Part shown: positions 61,657 through 64,000 of the stretch, piece by piece
Position numbering within the stretch: the first letter of the stretch is position 1
Layout of the letters: each line of letters begins with the position of its first letter
Source of the DNA: Ruminococcus sp.
GTDB lineage: Bacteria > Bacillota > Clostridia > Oscillospirales > Ruminococcaceae
NCBI GenBank assembly: GCA_021205185.1
Contig: JAJPYB010000007.1
Location: 1-64,000 of the forward strand
Reading direction: 5' to 3'
Length of the DNA: 64,000 nucleotides
The notes under the pieces: model-generated
What the model saw: only the letters and a program-made list of their open reading frames with translations
What the model was told of the DNA's origin: nothing
Databases searched by the model: none
Program-made: the position numbers and the translations under genes

Positions 61657-62313
61657 ATGACTTACAAGGAAGAATTTATCAGATTTATGGTTGACAGCGG
61701 AGTTTTAACCTTCGGAGAGTTTACCCTTAAAAGCGGAAGAAAGGCGCCGTATTTTATAAATACGGGAAACTATAAGACCGGCGCACAGCTTGCAAGACTT
61801 GGCGGCTTTTACGCTGATTGTATAAAGGAAAACGGCATTGAAGCCGAAACCTTTTTCGGCCCTGCATATAAGGGTATTCCGCTTGCTGTTTCTGCGGCAG
61901 TAGCTATGTACAATAAATACGGCGAGGAAATAAACTATACCTTTGACAGAAAGGAAGCTAAGGATCACGGCGAGGGCGGAATGTTCGTTGGCAAGAAGCT
62001 TGAAAATGGCGAAAAGGTAGTTATAATCGAGGATGTTATGACAAGCGGAAAGGCTTTGAAGGAAACTATGCCGAAGCTAAAGGGTGCCGCTGACGTTGAC
62101 GTTACATCAATGGTAATTACAGTTGACAGAATGGAAAAGGCGCTTGACAGCGACAAAAGCGCAGTTCAAAACGCTTTTGACGAGTATGGAGTCAGAGTTT
62201 ATTCAATAGTCAACATCAACGACATTATTGAAGCTATAAAGTCGGGAATTGTTGAAGGCAAGGAATATCTGGACAAGATGATAGAATACAGAAGCCTTTA
62301 CGGAGTACAGTAA
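61657..62313 (+). CDS. pyrE: Orotate phosphoribosyltransferase
   Basis: 218 residues. It makes OMP from orotate and PRPP in UMP synthesis. The PRPP-binding motif VVIIEDVMTSGKALKET is present, as are FTLKSGRKAPYFINTG and FGPAYKGIPLA. No other pyr gene is adjacent. Ribosome site CGGAGAG. Confidence 0.95.
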   Translation: MTYKEEFIRFMVDSGVLTFGEFTLKSGRKAPYFINTGNYKTGAQLARLGGFYADCIKENGIEAETFFGPAYKGIPLAVSAAVAMYNKYGEEINYTFDRKEAKDHGEGGMFVGKKLENGEKVVIIEDVMTSGKALKETMPKLKGAADVDVTSMVITVDRMEKALDSDKSAVQNAFDEYGVRVYSIVNINDIIEAIKSGIVEGKEYLDKMIEYRSLYGVQ

Positions 62314-62316
62314 GAA

Positions 62317-62838
62317 ATGGATAATGATAATCTTAGCGTTACTACTGAAAATGAGCAACCCAAAAAGGATATTTTCGATAAAATAATGTCGCTGCCGATT
62401 TTAAATATCTTTGAAGGCTTTTATAAGAAAAACAAGTCGGTGCTGCTTTATCTCTTTTTCGGAGTTTTAACAACTGCCGTGAGCTTTTTGGCGGCGCTTG
62501 TCGGCAAGGAAACGCTCGAGGCGATGAGCTTTGGCAAGGATTTTGTTTCAACTGCAAGCACGGTGTTTTCCTGGATATGTTCGGTGACGTTTGCATATAT
62601 TACAAACAGAATATGGGTGTTCAATTCAAAAGCAAAGGGAGCAGGAAAAATCACTAAAGAAGCGGCTTCCTTTTACGGCGGCAGAGTTTTTACGCTTGTT
62701 GTAGAAACTCTTATAATGTGGCTCGGCTATTCGTTGCTTCAAGTAAACTACTGGATTACAAAAATTTTGGCGAATGTTGTCGTGCTGATTTTAAACTATG
62801 TAATAAGCAAGCTTTTTGTCTTTAAGAAAAGCGATTAA
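62317..62838 (+). CDS. GtrA family membrane protein
   Basis: 173 residues. A ~40-residue cytoplasmic N-terminus and four membrane helices. Signature FFGVLTTAVSFLAA early and FAYITNRIWVFNSKA centrally. GtrA proteins help move lipid-linked sugars across the membrane. It starts 3 nt after pyrE. Confidence 0.9.
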   Translation: MDNDNLSVTTENEQPKKDIFDKIMSLPILNIFEGFYKKNKSVLLYLFFGVLTTAVSFLAALVGKETLEAMSFGKDFVSTASTVFSWICSVTFAYITNRIWVFNSKAKGAGKITKEAASFYGGRVFTLVVETLIMWLGYSLLQVNYWITKILANVVVLILNYVISKLFVFKKSD

Positions 62839-62864
62839 GGCGATGCTCAAAAGGGCGTGGGGTC

Positions 62865-63770
62865 ATGAGCGAAAATGGTGAAAATGTAAAAATTGCATAT
62901 AGAGTTTCCGCTTTGAGCATTTTTGTAAATATAGCGCTTTCAGCTATAAAGCTTTTAGCAGGTATTTTTGCGAACAGCTCGGCTTTGGTTTCTGACGCCG
63001 TTCATTCGCTAAGCGACGTTTTTTCAACTATTGTGGTGATTATAGGCGTTAAGCTTTCAAGCAAGGCGGACGATGAGGATCATCAATACGGACACGAAAG
63101 AATCGAATGTATAGCGGCGCTTATTTTAGCCTCAGTTTTGATGGTAACGGGCGTCGGTATTGGTTTTAGCGGAGTAAAGCTGTTTGCCACAAAGGAATTT
63201 GTAAACCTTGAGCGACCTCACTTTATAGCGCTTCTGGCGGCGGCACTTTCGATAGTTGTCAAGGAAGCGATGTACTGGTACACGAGAAGAGCCGCTAAAA
63301 AGCTTCGTAGCGACGCTTTAATGGCTGACGCATGGCACCACAGAAGCGACGCGCTTTCGTCTGTCGGAAGTATTATCGGTGTCGGAGGCGCGATGCTGGG
63401 CTACGAATTTTTAGACCCACTTGCTTCTATTGTCATTTGTCTGTTTATAATCAAGGCGGCGTTTGATATTTATAAGGACGCTGTTTCAAAGCTGACGGAC
63501 AAGTCGGCGAGCATTGAGGTTACGGCGGGAATAAGGGAAATCATTTTGAAAAACGATAAGGTTCTGGGAATAGACGTTTTAAAGACCAGACTTTTCGGCT
63601 CAAGGATATATGTCGATGTTGAAATATCGCTCGACGGAGATATGACGCTTTTTGCGGCGCACCAGACGGCGCAAGAGGTTCACGATGAAATAGAAAGAAA
63701 TTTTCAGGACGTTAAGCATTGTATGATTCATGTAAATCCATACAACGCTGAGAAACAAGAAGAGGTTTAG
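62865..63770 (+). CDS. Cation diffusion facilitator (CDF) metal exporter
   Basis: 301 residues. Six membrane helices with metal-site motifs SDAVHSLSDVFST (TM2) and DAWHHRSDALSS (TM5), followed by a cytoplasmic domain. It exports Zn, Mn, Fe or related divalent metals by antiport. Ribosome site is weak (GGGCGTGGGG). The next gene is a putative metal exporter, so a shared metal role is likely. Confidence 0.92.
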   Translation: MSENGENVKIAYRVSALSIFVNIALSAIKLLAGIFANSSALVSDAVHSLSDVFSTIVVIIGVKLSSKADDEDHQYGHERIECIAALILASVLMVTGVGIGFSGVKLFATKEFVNLERPHFIALLAAALSIVVKEAMYWYTRRAAKKLRSDALMADAWHHRSDALSSVGSIIGVGGAMLGYEFLDPLASIVICLFIIKAAFDIYKDAVSKLTDKSASIEVTAGIREIILKNDKVLGIDVLKTRLFGSRIYVDVEISLDGDMTLFAAHQTAQEVHDEIERNFQDVKHCMIHVNPYNAEKQEEV

Positions 63771-63773
63771 AAT

Positions 63774-64000
63774 TTGAGTGAGATTTTAGAGGTTTTATGG
63801 GACGGGCTGCTTGACGCATTGAAAATGCTGCCGTTTTTGTTCGGAGTTTATCTCTTGATTGAGTATATGGAGTATAAAAACTCCAAAGGCTTTGAGGGCT
63901 TTTTCAAGCGCTTAGGCTTTTTTGGACCTGTCGGCGGTGCGGCTCTAGGCGCTATTCCGCAATGCGGAATTTCAGTAGCGGCGACAAATCTGTATTCCGG
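63774..64000 (+). CDS. Putative heavy-metal/manganese transporter, 5' part only
   Basis: Seventy-five residues are visible; the gene runs off the window. The start is TTG 63774, 3 nt after the CDF stop, with AAGAAGAGG upstream. The reading MSEILEVLWDGLLDALKMLP leads into a hydrophobic helix and then LGFFGPVGGAALGAIPQCGI, which resembles the ArsP-2/putative manganese transporter family. Assignment is tentative because most of the protein is missing. Confidence 0.65.
   Translation, partial: MSEILEVLWDGLLDALKMLPFLFGVYLLIEYMEYKNSKGFEGFFKRLGFFGPVGGAALGAIPQCGISVAATNLYS

Noticed and set aside
1-64000. CRISPR array, prophage, insertion sequence or integrase
   Set aside because: No regularly spaced direct repeats, no transposase, integrase or phage structural proteins in any coding frame.
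63780-64000. Calling the final partial gene a specific manganese exporter
   Set aside because: Only 75 residues are visible; the family resemblance is noted, but the substrate cannot be decided.

Overview
The window is a 64 kb piece of a chromosome from a strictly anaerobic, monoderm, low-to-moderate GC Clostridia, most like Ruminococcus or a relative in the Oscillospiraceae. The grounds are a Rex-AdhE-[FeFe]-hydrogenase cluster with a PAS-containing sensory hydrogenase, pyruvate phosphate dikinase, a T-box leader, strong AGGAGG ribosome sites with many TTG/GTG starts, consensus sigma-A promoters, a type IV-like prepilin, and acidic Ser/Thr/Asp-rich exported proteins. Gene density is high. 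There are no rRNA or tRNA genes, no insertion sequences and no CRISPR array. The first ~54 bases are an almost pure C/A tract that looks like a contig edge.

Layout. 0.1-2 kb: two overlapping membrane genes (tandem PspC domains plus split zinc ribbon; Thr-rich anchored protein with a C-terminal zinc ribbon). 2.3-6.3 kb: a heterodimeric ABC exporter behind a promoter, a 14-codon leader peptide and an intrinsic terminator (attenuator architecture); the first subunit is frameshifted at a 7-A run. 6.4-7.7 kb: a Cys-rich conserved protein and an unpaired MazF-type RNase. 7.8-11 kb: Cys T-box, cysE, cysS and an anchored cyclophilin-like protein. 11-17.5 kb: duplicated promoters, a possible ANTAR-type attenuator, then gltB-gltD. 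17.5-25.8 kb: ferredoxin-fused aldo/keto reductase, ECF S component, DUF1893 protein, small lipoprotein, GH36 alpha-galactosidase, Lnt-like protein, CCA-adding enzyme, VanZ-like protein.

25.8-34.7 kb is the most interesting block. A Rex operator and promoter lead rex and adhE, followed by an APH-fold kinase-like gene, a thioredoxin-fold [2Fe-2S] ferredoxin, a sensory hydrogenase (HydS type), a SpoIIE/PP2C-type phosphatase and a second [FeFe] hydrogenase. Redox (NADH/NAD+) and probably H2 sensing appear to be joined to ethanol and H2 production.

34.9-42.3 kb: lone prepilin, Phd/PIN toxin-antitoxin pair, aroA (minus) with a structured 3' region, and an OmpR-type two-component system next to a secreted esterase-like lipoprotein; the same direct repeat (TTTCAAT-N4-CTTCAAT) lies before both. 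42.3-50.8 kb: ppdK (minus), glmU, pth, mfd. 50.9-53.9 kb: anchored protein plus ABC ATPase and permease. 54-55.7 kb (minus): the GGGtGRT protein and an Fe-S scaffold-like protein, a conserved pair of unknown function. 56-64 kb: LCP protein, CBS protein, DUF2752, CNNM/CorC protein, amidohydrolase, pyrE, GtrA, CDF exporter and the start of a membrane permease cut by the window end.

The best candidates for undescribed biology are the kinase/phosphatase part of the hydrogen-sensing cluster, the GGGtGRT/scaffold pair, the leader-peptide attenuator of the exporter, and the two-component operator shared with the esterase.
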